A stretch of 64,000 bases of DNA, taken from the NCBI GenBank assembly GCA_965262455.1, contig CBDHFH010000008.1, positions 124,001 through 188,000 of the forward strand, given 5' to 3'. Below, one piece after another: positions 53,091 through 63,758 of the stretch. Made by a program: the position numbers and the translations under genes. The notes below the pieces were generated by a model, which had not been told where the DNA came from, made no database searches, and saw nothing but the letters and a program-made list of their open reading frames with translations. Every line of letters begins with the position of its first letter. Positions within the stretch are counted from its first letter, which is position 1. The stretch is from UBA1858 sp965262455 (GTDB taxonomy: Bacteria; Pseudomonadota; Gammaproteobacteria; UBA4575).

Positions 53091-54407
53091 ATGCTTGTTA
53101 GCCTTTGGTCGAGGCTGCAACAGGACGGCCTGTTATCCTTGTTGGCGAAGGGTGCTACGGGGTCATTGGCTGTGGCTTTAGTTGCAACAGGATTAGGTTT
53201 TGTAGTCCAGGCGGTGCTCGCCAGAGTGTTGGGGGTTAGCCAATTCGGCGTGTATATTTATACGCTAACATGGATTAATACCCTGTTATTATTAACCACG
53301 CTTGGTTTAGACGGTTCTTTAGTTCGCTATATCCCTGCCTATCGTACTCAACGTGAATGGGGTCTCTTGCGTGGAGTGTTGCGTTGGAGTCTTACTGCAG
53401 TTTTCTTCGCTAGTTTGTTTGTAGGTGCAGTAATTTTTCTAGTTACATGGTTATTAGAAAATAAAATAAGCACTGATCTACAAGTAACCTTCTGGGTAGG
53501 AATCGCATTATTACCTTTATTATCATTAACTATTGTGCGTCAAGCAGCCTTGCGTGGATTTAAGCATGCTGCGCGTTCTGAAATACCTGACACGATATTT
53601 CGCTCATTAATTATTTTGTTTCTAGTCGGGATTTTTTATTACATCATACAGCAGCCGATATCAGCATGGCATGCAATGATGTTTAATCTGGTTGGAGCCG
53701 TTATCGCTTTCATTATTGGTGGTATTTGGTTGATGAGAGTACTGCCAATTGACATGGCTAACAATAAAGAACAATTTGCTCACCGTGAGTGGTTGCGTGT
53801 ATCTATTCCAATGATGTTGATATCTGCAATGAATTTGATCCTAGAAAAAGCAGACGTACTAATGTTGGGAATACTTATTAATACAGAACAAGCCGGTATC
53901 TATGCTATATCTGCACGAGTAAGCGAGTTGGCCTTATTTGGTCTCTCTGCGGTAAATGCTATTGCAGCACCGATGATCTCTGAATATTTCAATAAAGATG
54001 CAAAACAGGAGTTACAAAGAACTGTCAAACTGGCAGCACGAGGAATTACAGCCTTTACTGTTGTAGTCATTGTTTTTGTTCTGATATTTGGAAAGTTTAT
54101 TCTTGGTTTGTTTGGTGATGAATTTATCTCTGGATATGTACCTTTACTGATATTATTAACAGGCAATGCAGTGATTGCCTTAGGGGGTACGGTAGGTTTT
54201 GTCATGACCATGACTGGCTATCAGAATCAAGCTGCAACCATTGTAGCCGTGTGTGCAGTGTTCAATTTGATTCTCAATTCGCTATTGATTCCTTCATTTG
54301 GATTAAATGGTGCTGCGATTGCCACTGTGACGACATCGATAATGATGATATCCAGTATGCTTATTTATGTGTGGCGTAAATTATCAATCAATGCGAGTGC
54401 GTTTTGA
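53091..54407 (+). CDS. Wzx-type polysaccharide flippase
   Basis: A 438-residue protein with about 12-14 membrane helices in the MVF/Wzx layout. The N-terminal block KGATGSLAVALVATGLGFVV and SQFGVYIYTLTWI and the central LEKADVLMLG are typical. It moves undecaprenyl-linked repeat units across the inner membrane. A 172-bp gap separates it from the Wzc gene. Confidence 0.88.
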   Translation: MLVSLWSRLQQDGLLSLLAKGATGSLAVALVATGLGFVVQAVLARVLGVSQFGVYIYTLTWINTLLLLTTLGLDGSLVRYIPAYRTQREWGLLRGVLRWSLTAVFFASLFVGAVIFLVTWLLENKISTDLQVTFWVGIALLPLLSLTIVRQAALRGFKHAARSEIPDTIFRSLIILFLVGIFYYIIQQPISAWHAMMFNLVGAVIAFIIGGIWLMRVLPIDMANNKEQFAHREWLRVSIPMMLISAMNLILEKADVLMLGILINTEQAGIYAISARVSELALFGLSAVNAIAAPMISEYFNKDAKQELQRTVKLAARGITAFTVVVIVFVLIFGKFILGLFGDEFISGYVPLLILLTGNAVIALGGTVGFVMTMTGYQNQAATIVAVCAVFNLILNSLLIPSFGLNGAAIATVTTSIMMISSMLIYVWRKLSINASAF

Positions 54408-54466
54408 GATACTTATAAAATGCTACTTTATTTATGAATACTACATAGTCTATAGATTGATATACC

Positions 54467-55666
54467 ATGAAAATAATTTTTAGTACTTTGCTGTTTGTCA
54501 ATTTGATACTTTATAGCACTCATGTGTATCAAATATTTTTTGATCAACAGCTTACAAGCATAAAACCTTTGTATTGGTACTTTCTAACGGTCGCTTCGGC
54601 AGCGTTTGTTTTCTTGTTTAATATAAAGCAACTAGCACATAAGCTGCCCTGGAATTTTGTTGTATGGATAGCCGTATATTTTGTCTATGTGCTTGTTTTG
54701 TTTTTATATTCCTCGCAGAGCAGTCATGCGATCGATGAGTTTATTATGGTAATGCAAGCGATAGTCATTCTGACATCATTTCTGATTTTAATGACCGTGC
54801 CAGAAGTAAAAAAAATTTCGCAATATGCCATGCTATTCACTGCAGTATTAGGCATGATTCTTAACTGCTTAGACTTTTTCACTCATATTTGGAGTGCAGT
54901 TGAAGGAAGAGGGGCAGGTTTTTATGAGAATCCTAATATTGCTGGAAAAATTTTAGTATTTGTCATGGTGGCAAGTGTGGCAACAGTACCTAATAAGTAT
55001 CGCCTGATGTATTGTTGTTTAATTGGACTGGGTGTGTTGTTGGCATTCAGCCGTGGTGCATGGATGTTATGGGCCGTAGCGATCACTGGCTTAAGTATTA
55101 TTGGTGTATTGAATTTACCGGGGCGAGCTGTTGGTGTCGTGTTGGTGGGGATGTTTGGCTTAACATTTGTTTTTCTTGCTTCAAGTGGTTTGTTGTTGGA
55201 AATACTGGATAATTTTGGTTTAACTCAGTATTTGAATACTGATACCCAAGAGCGTTTGGGCTACAAAAATCGTGGTTTCGCGGATCACTCTCTTGGCTCA
55301 AGAATATCACTTATATCAACGGCGCTAGAAGCTATTGGTGAGCGACCGTTGTTTGGTGCAGGGCTAGGGTTCTCGCGAGAATGGGGCCATCTCGGTACGC
55401 ATAATATGTATTTACACATGGCAATTGAAGGCGGGATGTTGGGGCTGATGGTGTTTATAATGTTGTTACTTGTATTGTGGTATAACGCAAATTCTACCGG
55501 TCGATTACTTGTTATTCTTTACTCACTTTCTTCTCTAACAACGCACAACAATTTAGATCAGCCAGCAACGCTCGTTATAATTGCCATGATTGCGGTGACA
55601 TTCAAACGTGAATCATTAGTCCAAGCAAATAACAGCATCCGTTCTGAAACAAATTATGCGCGCTAA
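54467..55666 (+). CDS. Wzy/WaaL-family polymerase or ligase
   Basis: A 399-residue membrane protein with about 10 helices and the Wzy_C block FSRGAWMLWAVAIT, a long periplasmic loop (residues about 245-305) and GAGLGFSREWGHLGTHNMYL. In a Wzx/Wzy locus it should be the polymerase rather than an O-antigen ligase, but the two cannot be told apart from sequence alone. Confidence 0.85.
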   Translation: MKIIFSTLLFVNLILYSTHVYQIFFDQQLTSIKPLYWYFLTVASAAFVFLFNIKQLAHKLPWNFVVWIAVYFVYVLVLFLYSSQSSHAIDEFIMVMQAIVILTSFLILMTVPEVKKISQYAMLFTAVLGMILNCLDFFTHIWSAVEGRGAGFYENPNIAGKILVFVMVASVATVPNKYRLMYCCLIGLGVLLAFSRGAWMLWAVAITGLSIIGVLNLPGRAVGVVLVGMFGLTFVFLASSGLLLEILDNFGLTQYLNTDTQERLGYKNRGFADHSLGSRISLISTALEAIGERPLFGAGLGFSREWGHLGTHNMYLHMAIEGGMLGLMVFIMLLLVLWYNANSTGRLLVILYSLSSLTTHNNLDQPATLVIIAMIAVTFKRESLVQANNSIRSETNYAR

Positions 55667-55691
55667 TGTAAAATTTCTTGATTAAATTATT

Positions 55692-57647
55692 ATGTGTGGA
55701 ATTGCAGGAATTATTGATCGACAAGGAAAGTTGGCCTCACTACAGAAGTCACTTGAGTTAGTCACTCATGTTCTAGAACATCGCGGCCCCGATGGCCACG
55801 GCACATGGGTTGATGAAGGCGTAGGGCTTGGACATCGTCGTCTGTCTATCGTTGATTTATCAGAGGCTGGCCATCAACCTATGATGTCAAATTCTTCTCG
55901 CTATGTGATGAGCTACAATGGTGAAATTTATAATCATGATGAGTTACGTAAAACACTAGTATCTAAAGGCTATAGCTTTCGTGGTCACTCTGATACTGAA
56001 ATGATATTAGCAGCTGTAGAAGAGTGGGGACTTGATAACGCGGTGCAGTATTTTATTGGCATGTTCGCTATTGCGTTATGGGATAAACAACTTAAAAAAC
56101 TATTTTTAGTGCGTGATCGGCTTGGCATTAAACCACTTTACTATGGTGTGTATGATGGCTTGTTTATTTTTGCCTCTGAACTTAAATCGTTTCAGATTTG
56201 CCCAGAATTTAATCCACCAATAAATAGGCATGCGCTCTCTCAGTTGATGCGTTATTGCTTTATACCTGCCCCGCATAGTATTTATGAAGGCGTATATAAA
56301 TTAGAGCCGGGAAAAATTCTAACAATAGACGTGAATGCGCCATCATTAACGGATTATAAAATAAGTACTTATTGGTCAGCAAAAAACGTCGCAGAGCAAG
56401 GAGCTGCGAATATCTATCAGGGTAGTGCTTCACAAGCCGTTAATGAACTCGATGAGCTGTTGAAAAATGCTGTGGGTATGAGAATGCTGGCAGATGTACC
56501 TTTAGGTGCCTTTCTTTCTGGCGGGATAGACTCATCAACAGTTGTCGCCTTGATGCAAGCACAAAGCACCGATCCAGTAAAAACATTTTCAATTGGTTTT
56601 CATGAGGGTGAGTATAACGAAGCTAATCAAGCTAAGGCAGTTGCTGAACATTTAGGCACAGATCATACTGAATTGTATGTGACGCCTGAGCAAGCCATGG
56701 CTGTGATTCCGGAACTGCCTACATTATATGATGAGCCGTTTGCAGATTCTTCACAAATACCAACTTATTTAGTGTCTAAGTTGGCTAGAGAGTCTGTGAC
56801 CGTTTCTCTGTCTGGTGATGGGGGTGATGAATTATTTTATGGTTATGATCGTTATTCAATAGCAGAGCGTATTTGGAACACTGCTGGTTGGATGCCGCAG
56901 CTTGCGCGCACATCAATGGGGCGTGGATTAGCGATGATTCCTTCATCAATCTGGCATGGCTCAGAAAAAGCACTACAAACACTTTTGCCTGGACAAAGTA
57001 GCCTGGGTCGGATGAGTGATAAAGCTTTTAAATTAGCCGAGTTTTTGTCACAAGGGTATTTGAATCGTGAAGAAAAACTGTATCAAGCATTACTTTCACA
57101 TTGGAAGCAACCCTCTAATTTAGTGCTTGTCAGTGAAGAGCCACTCACGGCAATGACAGATCCAATGCTTCAAGCGGATTTACCTGAATTCAAACAACGT
57201 ATGATGTTTATGGATTCAATATGTTATTTGCCAGATGATATTTTAGTAAAAGTTGACCGCGCCAGTATGGGAGCAAGTTTGGAAGCACGAGTACCAATAA
57301 TTGACCATCGTGTTGTTGAATTTGCGGCAAGTGTTCCTTTGGAATATAAATTTCGAGATGGACAAACTAAATGGATATTGCGTCAGGTTTTAAATAAGTA
57401 TGTCCCTAATGAGTTATTTGATCGCCCAAAGATGGGATTTGGTGTGCCAATTGATAGCTGGTTACGTGGTCCTTTGCGTGACTGGGCAGATGACTTGCTG
57501 AACTCAGACAGACTGAGAAATGAGGGATATTTTAATGTGAATCTTGTGCGTCAGCGTTGGCAGGAGCATGTTGAGAATAAACGTGACTGGCATTATCCGC
57601 TATGGGATGTACTTATGTTTCAGGCATGGCATGAAGCTAACCATTAG
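55692..57647 (+). CDS. asnB: asparagine synthase (glutamine-hydrolysing)
   Basis: A 651-residue AsnB. The N-terminal amidotransferase domain begins MCGIAGIIDRQGK with the nucleophile Cys2 exposed after Met removal. The synthetase domain has the PP-loop SGGIDSS and YDEPFADSSQIPTYL. EPS loci often include such genes; the product could amidate a sugar uronate rather than make free asparagine. It follows the Wzy gene by 25 bp. Confidence 0.9.
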   Translation: MCGIAGIIDRQGKLASLQKSLELVTHVLEHRGPDGHGTWVDEGVGLGHRRLSIVDLSEAGHQPMMSNSSRYVMSYNGEIYNHDELRKTLVSKGYSFRGHSDTEMILAAVEEWGLDNAVQYFIGMFAIALWDKQLKKLFLVRDRLGIKPLYYGVYDGLFIFASELKSFQICPEFNPPINRHALSQLMRYCFIPAPHSIYEGVYKLEPGKILTIDVNAPSLTDYKISTYWSAKNVAEQGAANIYQGSASQAVNELDELLKNAVGMRMLADVPLGAFLSGGIDSSTVVALMQAQSTDPVKTFSIGFHEGEYNEANQAKAVAEHLGTDHTELYVTPEQAMAVIPELPTLYDEPFADSSQIPTYLVSKLARESVTVSLSGDGGDELFYGYDRYSIAERIWNTAGWMPQLARTSMGRGLAMIPSSIWHGSEKALQTLLPGQSSLGRMSDKAFKLAEFLSQGYLNREEKLYQALLSHWKQPSNLVLVSEEPLTAMTDPMLQADLPEFKQRMMFMDSICYLPDDILVKVDRASMGASLEARVPIIDHRVVEFAASVPLEYKFRDGQTKWILRQVLNKYVPNELFDRPKMGFGVPIDSWLRGPLRDWADDLLNSDRLRNEGYFNVNLVRQRWQEHVENKRDWHYPLWDVLMFQAWHEANH

Positions 57648-57735
57648 CGTGACTTGATTTAGCTGCTTTCGCTTCTGACAGATATAAGCTAAGAAGTAAA
57701 GACAGTTAATTTTTAGTGATTGTCCTGATAGGTGC

Positions 57736-58842
57736 ATGATGCATTATGGTAATAAAAAAATTGCTATCTTTTTACCCACGCTAGACGGGGGTGGCGCTGA
57801 ACGCGTGATGTTGAACCTCGCTCGTGAGTTTGCCCAACGTGGCTTGCATATTGATTTGGTTCTAGCTAATGCTACAGGTGCATATTTAAATCATGTCCCA
57901 AACACCGTTAATGTTGTTGACTTGGGTGAGAATAGAGTTCTCAAAAGTATTCCAGCGTTAGCAAAATACTTACGACAACAGCAACCCGATGCCATGCTTT
58001 CAACGCTGATTCATGCCAACGTGGCGGCGGTATGGGCAAAAATTTTTTCGAGAACATCAACACGAATCTTTGTGCGTGAAGCTATTTCACTTGGTGCGGA
58101 TAAAATAGATAAGCATAGAATGCGTGCTGGGTTAACATCATTTGTCGCTCCGATGAGCTATAAGTTGGCAGATAAAATCATTGCTGTATCACAGGGGTGT
58201 GCTCAATCAGTTGTTGATACTCTTAAAATTTCTCATGACCATATTCGTGTGATCTACAATCCAGTGTCACGCGTTGAGCTTGAAAAGAAGGCGCAAGAGC
58301 CAGTTGATCATGAGTGGTTTAGAGATAATAAAGATCCAGTAATTGTAAGTGTGGGCCGATTATCTGCTCAAAAAGATTTTTCTACATTAATACGTGCATT
58401 TTCATTAGTTATAAAAAGTCTACCCGCAAAATTAATTATCCTAGGGGAAGGCGAGTATCGTGACAGTCTGGAAGTATTGATTAGTGAATTAAATATGGTT
58501 GAGCATATATCGTTGCCAGGGTTTGTAGATAATCCATATAAATATGTCGCTAATTCAAGCGTGTTTGTTCTTTCGTCTTTGTGGGAGGGAATGCCTAACG
58601 GGTTAATTGAGGCGGTTGCTTTAGGCACTCCTGCAGTCGCAACAGATTGTCCAAGTGGACCGCGAGAAATTTTTCAAGATGGGCGTTATGGTGTGCTAGT
58701 ACCAATGGGCGATGAGCAAGCAATGGCAAAAGGTATATTGTCAGCACTTACGAATCCTATTGCAGATACTATCAACGCGAGTAAGCCGTTTGAAATGCAG
58801 ACTATCGTGGATGAATATTTGAATGCATTGCTAAGTGAATGA
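57736..58842 (+). CDS. GT4 glycosyltransferase
   Basis: A 368-residue GT-B enzyme of family 4. An N-terminal LPTLDGGGAERVMLNLA block and the nucleotide-sugar motif EGMPNGLIEAVALGTPAVATDCPSGPREI near the end are clear. It adds a sugar to the EPS repeat unit; the sugar cannot be told. Start ATG 57736; another ATG is at 57739. Confidence 0.9.
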   Translation: MMHYGNKKIAIFLPTLDGGGAERVMLNLAREFAQRGLHIDLVLANATGAYLNHVPNTVNVVDLGENRVLKSIPALAKYLRQQQPDAMLSTLIHANVAAVWAKIFSRTSTRIFVREAISLGADKIDKHRMRAGLTSFVAPMSYKLADKIIAVSQGCAQSVVDTLKISHDHIRVIYNPVSRVELEKKAQEPVDHEWFRDNKDPVIVSVGRLSAQKDFSTLIRAFSLVIKSLPAKLIILGEGEYRDSLEVLISELNMVEHISLPGFVDNPYKYVANSSVFVLSSLWEGMPNGLIEAVALGTPAVATDCPSGPREIFQDGRYGVLVPMGDEQAMAKGILSALTNPIADTINASKPFEMQTIVDEYLNALLSE

Positions 58843-58873
58843 AAGTAACGCATGAAGATTTGATTGGCATGGC

Positions 58874-59977
58874 TTAAATACTAATTACTCTATCCCACTC
58901 AGCCATGGCTCTATCAACACGCAAGTGTGCCACACTTTGTATTGCCCCTTCAGCCAGTGTTTGTCTTAAATTTTCATCTTGCGATAGTTGAATGATACTG
59001 GCAGATAATATCTTTATATCTTCTACTGGGACAACCCAACCTGATGTTTTATGTTTAACGATTTCAAGTAGCCCAGGCGATGCATCAGAGACTATTGGTG
59101 TGAGGCCACAGCTCATCGCTTCCAACATGGCATTGGGCGTTCCTTCAAAGCGTGATGGCATTAGAAAAAGTTTAGCTCGTCGATAAAATGGAAATGGATC
59201 AGCAACCTGGCCATGCCAGGTAATGTGAGCATCAATACCCAGCGATTCGGCTTGTGCAATTAATTCATCTTGTAATGGGCCGACCCCAAGCACTTCTAAT
59301 TTCCAATCACCCAATTGCTTGTTGGCATCATATAAAGCTTGTAACAAAATATCGTATGCTTTTTGTGGTGCTAATCGGCCTACAGCAAGAAAGACATTTT
59401 CATTGCTGCGCTGTGTGCTAATGTCAGCAGGTATTTTTAATGGGTTTGGTACGAATGCTAATTTGTGTTTAGGCGCATAGATATGCATGGCATCGACTAC
59501 TCCTTGGCTGTTGGCTGTTACGCGGTCAGCAAAGCGATAAAGTAAAAAACGTAATACATGCCAAGGCACACCGAACCAATGAATTTTAGGATCGCTGCGC
59601 TCGGAAATAACTACCGGACATTTAACCCCGATACTTGCCAGTATCGCCAGAATATTCATCGGTAATATAAATGAAATAAATACTTGTGCCTGGGTGTGTT
59701 TTAGAAGCTGACGAATTTGTTGTATTCGTTGCCAGTTGGCCTGTATTCCACTAAAAGGCCCTGATTTTCTGCCGCTTAAATTTAATGAGTGACGCATAAC
59801 TTTTGGGCTCAAATAATAATCTTTATTATTCTCAGGGCTCATAGTGATCAAATGCACCTTTCTGCCAGAGTCTGCCCATTCATTTGCTATATGACTGACG
59901 ACACGTTCTGAGCCGCCACCATATAAGTGGTCAACCAAAATTGCGATACATTGTGGAGGATTCACCATTTGATTCAT
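58874..59977 (-). CDS. GT4 glycosyltransferase, opposite strand
   Basis: A 367-residue family-4 enzyme. It opens with LVDHLYGGGSERVVSHIANEW and has the EX7E-like block FEGTPNAMLEAMSCGLTPIVSD. Unlike the other EPS genes it is on the minus strand, so it may have its own promoter in the 159-bp gap next to the following gene. A full open frame with no breaks. Confidence 0.88.
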   Translation of the reverse strand: MNQMVNPPQCIAILVDHLYGGGSERVVSHIANEWADSGRKVHLITMSPENNKDYYLSPKVMRHSLNLSGRKSGPFSGIQANWQRIQQIRQLLKHTQAQVFISFILPMNILAILASIGVKCPVVISERSDPKIHWFGVPWHVLRFLLYRFADRVTANSQGVVDAMHIYAPKHKLAFVPNPLKIPADISTQRSNENVFLAVGRLAPQKAYDILLQALYDANKQLGDWKLEVLGVGPLQDELIAQAESLGIDAHITWHGQVADPFPFYRRAKLFLMPSRFEGTPNAMLEAMSCGLTPIVSDASPGLLEIVKHKTSGWVVPVEDIKILSASIIQLSQDENLRQTLAEGAIQSVAHLRVDRAMAEWDRVISI

Positions 59978-60136
59978 TTTTTGAATATTAGTTAATAATT
60001 ACTGATGGTTGCATAATATATACTTCATTAGCATGACAAAACTTATCATCTAGTCTGTTATGTTCTTCAAAGGTTAGATAAAACAGTAATACACAAAGTG
60101 ATTCTAAAGGATAAACAACGCTATGAGTAATACATT

Positions 60137-61267
60137 ATGATCAAGGTCGTTCACATTATTACTGATCTTGATAGTGGGGGCGCAGAAGCCATGTTGTATA
60201 AATTACTTTCAGCGACCGATCAGGCAAAACAAACAGTGCATGTGATTAGCTTGATGGATGAAGGTGTGCATGGAGAAAAAATCAGAGCCCTGGGTATTCC
60301 GCTTGATTGTTTAAATCTCAACGCTGGTCATTTTAGTTTAGGCGCATTATCCAAACTGAGATCCTTAGCAAAGACATTACAAGCCGACGTAGTACAAGGA
60401 TGGATGTATCATGGCAATCTAGCCGCCTATATGTTCAGCAAATTTTGTAAACATAAAATCTCACAAGTATGGAATATTCGCCAGACACTATATTCTCTCG
60501 AAAAAGAAAAGAAACTCACTCAATGGGTTATCCGTGCAGGGGCTCATTTATCAAATAATATCGATCGCATTATTTACAATTCAAATTTAGCAGCAGAACA
60601 ACATGCAGAGTTTGGCTATAAGCGTGCCAATGAAGTTATTTTAGCAAATGGGTTTGATGTTGATCAGTTTCGTCCTTCTGCCTCTGCAAGAAATAACTTA
60701 CGACAAGTGTTAGGGTTATCCGCATCTACATGTATTGTAGGTATAGTGGGTCGATTTCATCCAATGAAGTGTCAGACTAATTTTATTCATGCTGCTGCGC
60801 AGATATATGCTACTCATCCCGAAGTGCATTATGTAATGTTTGGACATGACATCGTTGAGCAGAATCCTGTACTGGCAGAGTGTTTGCAGTCATCACCTGG
60901 GAAACAAAACTTTCACCTGCTTGGAGAGCGAAGTGATATTGCTGAGCTTACTGCTGCTTTTGATATTGCTGTATCGTCTTCTTCATGGGGAGAAGGGTTT
61001 CCTAATGTGATAGGTGAGGCAATGAGTTGTGCCGTGCCTTGTGTGGTTACTGATGTAGGTGAATCGCCAACTATTGTTCAAGATACTGGTGTAGTAGTAC
61101 CGCCAGCATCGATACCTTTATTGGCTGATGGAATTCTCACGTTAATTAATATGTCTGTGAGTGAGAGACAAGCGTTAGGGGGACGTGCGCGTCAAAGGAT
61201 TATTGAACTCTATTCAATAGAGCAGGTATCAACACAATATGAATCTCTTTACTATGAAGTTGCTTAA
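60137..61267 (+). CDS. GT4 glycosyltransferase
   Basis: A 376-residue family-4 enzyme. It has HIITDLDSGGAEAMLYKLL at the start and SWGEGFPNVIGEAMSCAVPCVVTDVGES near the end. ATG at 60137 is used; a tiny 5-codon frame beginning at ATG 60123 overlaps its start (ATTATGATC) and might serve as a coupling leader. It is probably the third sugar-adding enzyme of the locus. Confidence 0.9.
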   Translation: MIKVVHIITDLDSGGAEAMLYKLLSATDQAKQTVHVISLMDEGVHGEKIRALGIPLDCLNLNAGHFSLGALSKLRSLAKTLQADVVQGWMYHGNLAAYMFSKFCKHKISQVWNIRQTLYSLEKEKKLTQWVIRAGAHLSNNIDRIIYNSNLAAEQHAEFGYKRANEVILANGFDVDQFRPSASARNNLRQVLGLSASTCIVGIVGRFHPMKCQTNFIHAAAQIYATHPEVHYVMFGHDIVEQNPVLAECLQSSPGKQNFHLLGERSDIAELTAAFDIAVSSSSWGEGFPNVIGEAMSCAVPCVVTDVGESPTIVQDTGVVVPPASIPLLADGILTLINMSVSERQALGGRARQRIIELYSIEQVSTQYESLYYEVA

Positions 61268-61622
61268 TTTGTCATGCTTCAGGGAACTTAAATTACCAAT
61301 ATTTCTATTCAACATTTTAGACTGTTAGAAATTTAACTAAATTGCTACCTTTTTATTACATTCCAGTTTTATTCTAGTCCTGCAAAAATAAGCAAAATAA
61401 TTGCTTTACCTTTGGTCGGTCATAAATGACCACCTATCTGCGGTAACAGGTACATAACATTTTGCTCAGTATAACGATCTCATCAATTTAAAATTCATAA
61501 AGGTCTGTTTTTAAGTAAGTTAATTAAAGTACTTGCATAAATTTATGTATATCAAATGCATATCTATGCACTTAAATATTAAGAATAACCCAGAAAAGTT
61601 TCTAGCAATTTAGAGATCACTG
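61268..61622. other. 355-bp gap with a GGTCAT palindrome
   Basis: AT-rich. It holds a perfect palindrome, GGTCATAAATGACC (61418-61431), which could be an operator for the next gene. No ORF and no clear promoter pair are seen. Confidence 0.4.
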
Positions 61623-63758
61623 ATGAGTCAATCATTAATGTTATTTTTTTACCTAAGCGAACATGTACGTCAGTTGTTAATTTCATATGCAAGCAAAATA
61701 TTCCTGCTCATTATTGCAGCCTGTTTAAGCGCTTGTGGTGGTGGCGGAGGAGGTGGGGGAAGTGATGAAGTATCACAGCCCCAAAGTGAGTTAATTAATA
61801 TACAGGAGCCAAATACCCAATTGCAGCCTCAAACTGAAACTAACCAAAGTGATAATAGCGATAAACCTCTCACCGATAAGACGCCTCCGGTAATTACTTT
61901 ACTAGGGGATAATCCAGTGATGCTTAGTGTGGGTGACGCATATCTAGCAAATAATGTCACTGCGTTTGATGCGACTGATGGCGACATCACTGAAAGCATT
62001 ATTATTGATGATACTGCACTCAACACATCAATTGCCGGTGCTTACGTGATTAACTATCTAGTAACCGATCAGGCAGGCAATATAGGGCGTGCTAGGCGTA
62101 TTGTAAATGTCATTCAGCCGCCAGTAAATTTACCAGCAGGTTGGCAAAGTATCGATATCGGTAATACTGGCCAACAAGGTAGCGTTATTTACGCCGAAGA
62201 GCAGTATACGCTTAGAGGTGCGGGTTTGGGTGTGGATAGCAATGCAGACAGTTTACATTTTGTGTATACACGTTTAAGTGGTAATGGAGAAATACGCGCG
62301 CGAGTTAGCAGCATCGATGTCACTCAGCCATCGACTCAGGCCGGGCTTATGATTCGTGAAACACTTGATGCCGGCTCAGCATTTAGTATGATCAGTCTGA
62401 CTTCTGGTGCTGAACTAAATAATGCATGGCGCAGTGATAACAATGCTATCAGTGTGGTTCAGTCTTCCACCCTCACAGATGCTAATACCTTCCCGCAATG
62501 GTTACGTATTAGTAGAGAGGGAAATAAAATTGAAATGTATCTGTCAACTGACAATGAGCAGTGGATGTTAATAAATACACAAACAATTACTTTTGGTACC
62601 GTACTCTATGTGGGTCTTGCTATTACGAGTCTAGATCCTGCAAGGCTTGCTTATGCCGAAATTGAACAAGTATCAGTTAGCCAAACGTCATCTAAAGAAA
62701 TCCCCACTGACTCTGATATACATACAGCAAACTTCTATGTCGCGACAAATGGTAATGATGGCAACACTGGGTCGATTGACGATCCTTTGGCGAGTTTAAG
62801 TCGAGCCGCACAGCTCGCTCAACCTGGGGACATTATATTTATTCGTGAAGGTATATATTCTGTAGATGTGCAGTTGACACAATCAGGAGCCGCTAATAAT
62901 CCAATTACTTATCAGTCCTTTCCAGGTGAGCTTGCGATTTTTGATGGATCAAGTATTCAGGCTGGTACCAATGTGCAAATAGATATTACCGGTTCTTATA
63001 ATATATTACGTGATATTGAAGTAAGACACTCACCTATGCGTGGCATACTTGTTTCAGGTGATAACAATATAATTCAGGATGTCACCATTCATGGCAGTCA
63101 TCATGTGGGTTTACAGTTCTTTGAAGCGACAAATAGTCAAGCAATCAATGTCACTGCTCATAGTAACTATGATCCGCAAAATAATGGAGGTAATGCCGAC
63201 GGGATCCAGGCTTTATACTCTAGTGACATTAGCATCATCGGTTGTCGTGTTTACAATAATTCCGATGATGGTGTTGATACCTACGAATCTATAAGAATTA
63301 CTATCGATCGTTGCCATGCTTATCAAAATGGATTTGATAACGGGGATGGTAATGGCTTTAAACTTGGTGGAGGAGAGGGTAATTCTGGAGAAGCAATTGT
63401 TACCAATAGTATTGCCTATCAAAATAAGCGTAGGGGATTCACATTTAATGGCAGCAATCTGGCAAATACATTATTAAATAACTCTGCTGCTGATAATCCC
63501 GTTAATTATCAGTTTCTTAATGCAACTCACGTTTTGAAAAATAATATTTCTTACCGTGGTCAGCTAGACCTTGATGGAAATACACGTGATGAAAATAATT
63601 CCTGGAATCTGGCAATTGATGATCCTTTATTTATCAGTGTAGATCCATTAAGTAATGAATTTTTCAAACTACAGCCTGCCAGTCCTGCGCTTAATGTTGG
63701 TGTTGATGTGGGCTTACCTTTTGCGGGTGCTGCACCAGATCTTGGCGTCACTAGATAA
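61623..63758 (+). CDS. lipoprotein with beta-helix, PL9-like polysaccharide lyase
   Basis: A 711-residue protein. A signal with lipobox LSAC (Cys38) leads to eight glycines (39-46) and a polar linker. An Ig-like DUF5011-type domain follows (about 88-165, TPPVITLLGDNPVMLSVGD), then a LamG/DUF1349-like domain (about 172-350). The C-terminal right-handed beta-helix (about 375-711) begins NFYVATNGNDGNTGS and carries NSDDGVDTYES and GDGNGFKLGGG, the pattern of pectate-lyase family PL9. It probably sits on the outer membrane and trims the exported EPS or a related uronate polymer. Confidence 0.82.
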   Translation: MSQSLMLFFYLSEHVRQLLISYASKIFLLIIAACLSACGGGGGGGGSDEVSQPQSELINIQEPNTQLQPQTETNQSDNSDKPLTDKTPPVITLLGDNPVMLSVGDAYLANNVTAFDATDGDITESIIIDDTALNTSIAGAYVINYLVTDQAGNIGRARRIVNVIQPPVNLPAGWQSIDIGNTGQQGSVIYAEEQYTLRGAGLGVDSNADSLHFVYTRLSGNGEIRARVSSIDVTQPSTQAGLMIRETLDAGSAFSMISLTSGAELNNAWRSDNNAISVVQSSTLTDANTFPQWLRISREGNKIEMYLSTDNEQWMLINTQTITFGTVLYVGLAITSLDPARLAYAEIEQVSVSQTSSKEIPTDSDIHTANFYVATNGNDGNTGSIDDPLASLSRAAQLAQPGDIIFIREGIYSVDVQLTQSGAANNPITYQSFPGELAIFDGSSIQAGTNVQIDITGSYNILRDIEVRHSPMRGILVSGDNNIIQDVTIHGSHHVGLQFFEATNSQAINVTAHSNYDPQNNGGNADGIQALYSSDISIIGCRVYNNSDDGVDTYESIRITIDRCHAYQNGFDNGDGNGFKLGGGEGNSGEAIVTNSIAYQNKRRGFTFNGSNLANTLLNNSAADNPVNYQFLNATHVLKNNISYRGQLDLDGNTRDENNSWNLAIDDPLFISVDPLSNEFFKLQPASPALNVGVDVGLPFAGAAPDLGVTR

